Below are positions 5,707 to 6,870 of a stretch of DNA of 6,870 nucleotides, one piece after another. A model generated the notes under the pieces. It did no database searches. It saw nothing but the letters and a program-made list of their open reading frames with translations, and was not told the DNA's origin. Position 1 is the first letter of the stretch. Each line of letters opens with the position of its first letter. A program made the position numbers and the translations under genes. Origin of the DNA: Prevotellaceae bacterium (lineage in GTDB: Bacteria > Bacteroidota > Bacteroidia > Bacteroidales > Bacteroidaceae). The stretch spans positions 1 through 6,870 of the forward strand of contig JAFLUS010000049.1 in NCBI GenBank assembly GCA_022508685.1, given 5' to 3'.

Positions 5707-6699
5707 TTAGAGGTTCGGGTTGATTTCGCTCCACTTTTCGATAGCGGGAACGATGTTGAGCGTAACGAGTTCGTCGCGCATCTTGCAGAGGTGCTCGTAA
5801 CTTGCATCGAGTTTAGCCAATTCTTCGGGCGTACCCGTAGGCATCTTGTATGTACAGCCGTTCGTGTCGAGCACGGTGTCCATCGCCATCATGATGTGGT
5901 CGTACTTGTCGGTCTTGACATACGTACCTGCGGGATAGCGGAACTTTTCGCCACCCATCACCGAACGAATCATTTCCACCGACAGGTAGGACGGGCTTTG
6001 GAACGAACTGCGGCCACGCAACTTGATGATGGCAGCACCACCCTTCGTCACGTCGGTCTTCATCTGTTCCCACTCTTCTTCCGAGAATTCGGGCGTACCA
6101 ATGAGGTCGGTCAGCGGTTTGCCGTCAATCTTCACGGCACTGCCGAATACTGCCATCTGTTCGCCGTGTCCGCCGTAAGTGGCGCAACCGGTTACCTTCG
6201 ACTGCAGCACACCGAATTTCTTGGCGAGTGCACTCTGCAGACGGGTAGAGTCGAGACCTGCGAGCGTAGTGACCTGTCCCGGTTTCAGTCCCGAATAGAG
6301 GAGCGTAACCAGACCTGTGAGGTCGGCGGGGTTGAAGATGATGACAACGTGCTTCACGTCGGGGCAATACTGCTTGATGTTCTTACCGAGTTCTTCAGCA
6401 ATTTTGCAGTTGCCTGCCAAGAGGTCTTCGCGGGTCATGCCCTCCTTACGCGGTGCACCACCGCTGGAGATGATGTACTTTGCACCCGTGAATGCTTCCT
6501 TCACGTCGGTCGTTGCCACGATGTTCACATCGCCGAAACCGCTCTGGCGCATTTCTTCAGCCACACCTTCGGGCGAGAATACGTCGTACAGACAGATTTC
6601 ACTGGTCAGACCCATCATCAGGGCCGACTGTACCATGTTGGAGCCAATCATTCCGGCGGCTCCTACAATCACGAGTTTGTCGTTTGTTAAGAATGCCAT
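5707..6699 (-). CDS. mdh: Malate dehydrogenase (NAD-dependent)
   Basis: A 330-residue cytoplasmic enzyme of the lactate/malate dehydrogenase superfamily, interconverting malate and oxaloacetate with NAD(H). In anaerobic Bacteroidales this step usually works in the reductive direction towards fumarate and succinate. The Rossmann fold opens with GAAGMIG (13-19), and D39 at the end of the second strand favours NAD over NADP. Substrate-binding arginines are visible at R84 and R90 (APRKEGMTR) and R153 (LDSTRL), with N123 in FNPAD. D150 and H178 (TYGGHGEQ) form the expected catalytic pair. Arginine at the first of these positions (R84) fits malate rather than lactate specificity. The length of about 330 residues and the NPNL ending agree with Bacteroidales malate dehydrogenases as I recall them. 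The ATG at 6699 gives the expected start just ahead of the first strand and sits about 50 nt from the predicted transcription start. It is monocistronic, with a hairpin terminator at its 3' end. Confidence 0.95.
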   Translation of the reverse strand: MAFLTNDKLVIVGAAGMIGSNMVQSALMMGLTSEICLYDVFSPEGVAEEMRQSGFGDVNIVATTDVKEAFTGAKYIISSGGAPRKEGMTREDLLAGNCKIAEELGKNIKQYCPDVKHVVIIFNPADLTGLVTLLYSGLKPGQVTTLAGLDSTRLQSALAKKFGVLQSKVTGCATYGGHGEQMAVFGSAVKIDGKPLTDLIGTPEFSEEEWEQMKTDVTKGGAAIIKLRGRSSFQSPSYLSVEMIRSVMGGEKFRYPAGTYVKTDKYDHIMMAMDTVLDTNGCTYKMPTGTPEELAKLDASYEHLCKMRDELVTLNIVPAIEKWSEINPNL

Positions 6700-6736
6700 A
6701 ATAATATGTATTAAAAAATGAAAGATTCATGCGCGA

Positions 6737-6750
6737 AAGCCGTCGGGCTT
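6737..6750 (-). other. Small hairpin at the 5' end of the mdh leader
   Basis: AAGCC (6737-6741) and GGCTT (6746-6750) pair around a GTCG loop. On the minus strand this would lie at the extreme 5' end of the mdh transcript predicted from the promoter at 6757-6765. A 5'-terminal stem can protect mRNA from decay. The stem is only 5 bp, so the role is speculative. Confidence 0.3.
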
Positions 6751-6756
6751 CCAAGG

Positions 6757-6788
6757 GCAAAGATAAGAAATATAGTTGATATACGAAA
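6757..6788 (-). promoter_or_regulatory. mdh promoter
   Basis: Minus-strand TATCTTTGC (6765 down to 6757) is an exact TAnnTTTGC -7 element. An imperfect -33 candidate, TTTCG, is at 6788-6784 with an 18-nt spacer. The transcription start would fall near 6750, giving a leader of about 50 nt that is A/T-rich next to the ATG. Confidence 0.7.
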
Positions 6789-6839
6789 GATGAAAGTTGA
6801 AAAAAAGTGAAAGATAGGCGCTGAAGGGCTGAAAATGCC

Positions 6840-6848
6840 TGTCTTTGC
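6840..6848 (+). promoter_or_regulatory. Doubtful outward -7 element at the right edge
   Basis: TGTCTTTGC differs from TAnnTTTGC at one position, and ATG codons follow at 6859 and 6865. It might drive a rightward gene divergent from mdh that starts outside or at the edge of the window. Too little sequence remains to test a coding frame. Confidence 0.2.
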
Positions 6849-6870
6849 AATACGCACCATGCAAATGCCG

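Noticed and set aside
5692..6690. A 332-codon open frame on the plus strand opposite mdh
   Set aside because: The minus strand encodes a complete malate dehydrogenase with all catalytic residues; the opposite frame is a shadow of its codon use.
6599..6850. An 83-codon minus-strand frame running from upstream of mdh into its 5' end
   Set aside because: It crosses the mdh promoter and start in another frame and its product has no recognisable features.

Overview
The window looks like a chromosomal housekeeping segment from a Bacteroidales bacterium, probably Prevotellaceae or a near relative. The evidence is four perfect or near-perfect copies of the Bacteroidetes sigma-factor -7 element (TAnnTTTGC) placed at gene starts, A/T-rich leaders with no Shine-Dalgarno sequence, and protein sequences of the Bacteroidales type (superoxide dismutase with HHGKH and NHNLYF, a long malate dehydrogenase ending NPNL). 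These taxonomic calls rest on recalled family features, not on a search.

Layout from left to right. A 45-nt palindrome (18-62) follows the 3' end of a leftward Fe/Mn superoxide dismutase gene (98-703). Its promoter lies at about 751-785. Next comes a strong intrinsic terminator (811-843) for the leftward polynucleotide phosphorylase gene pnp (885-3230). A 322-bp divergent intergenic region (3231-3552) carries a leftward promoter with an unusually long pnp leader and a rightward promoter that almost touches the start codon of the next gene. That gene (3553-4881) encodes a secreted outer-membrane beta-barrel resembling PagL-type lipid A deacylases. A 311-bp gap (4882-5192) holds a perfect 19-bp hairpin, a possible operator and a promoter. 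It leads into a small, AT-rich orphan gene for an acidic 132-residue protein (5193-5591). A hairpin terminator at 5652-5685 closes the leftward malate dehydrogenase gene mdh (5707-6699), whose promoter is at 6757-6765. The last 100 bases hold only a doubtful outward promoter.

Each gene appears to be its own transcription unit, with its own promoter and, in most cases, a hairpin after it. There is no evident multi-gene operon or shared pathway: the products cover superoxide detoxification, RNA turnover, outer-membrane lipid A modification, an unknown function and the TCA/fumarate pathway. I found no convincing new multi-gene system, mobile element, CRISPR array, tRNA or rRNA. The items most worth a second look are the AT-rich orphan gene with its operator-like repeat, the near-leaderless arrangement of the PagL-like gene, the two long perfect hairpins lacking T-tracts, and the long pnp leader.
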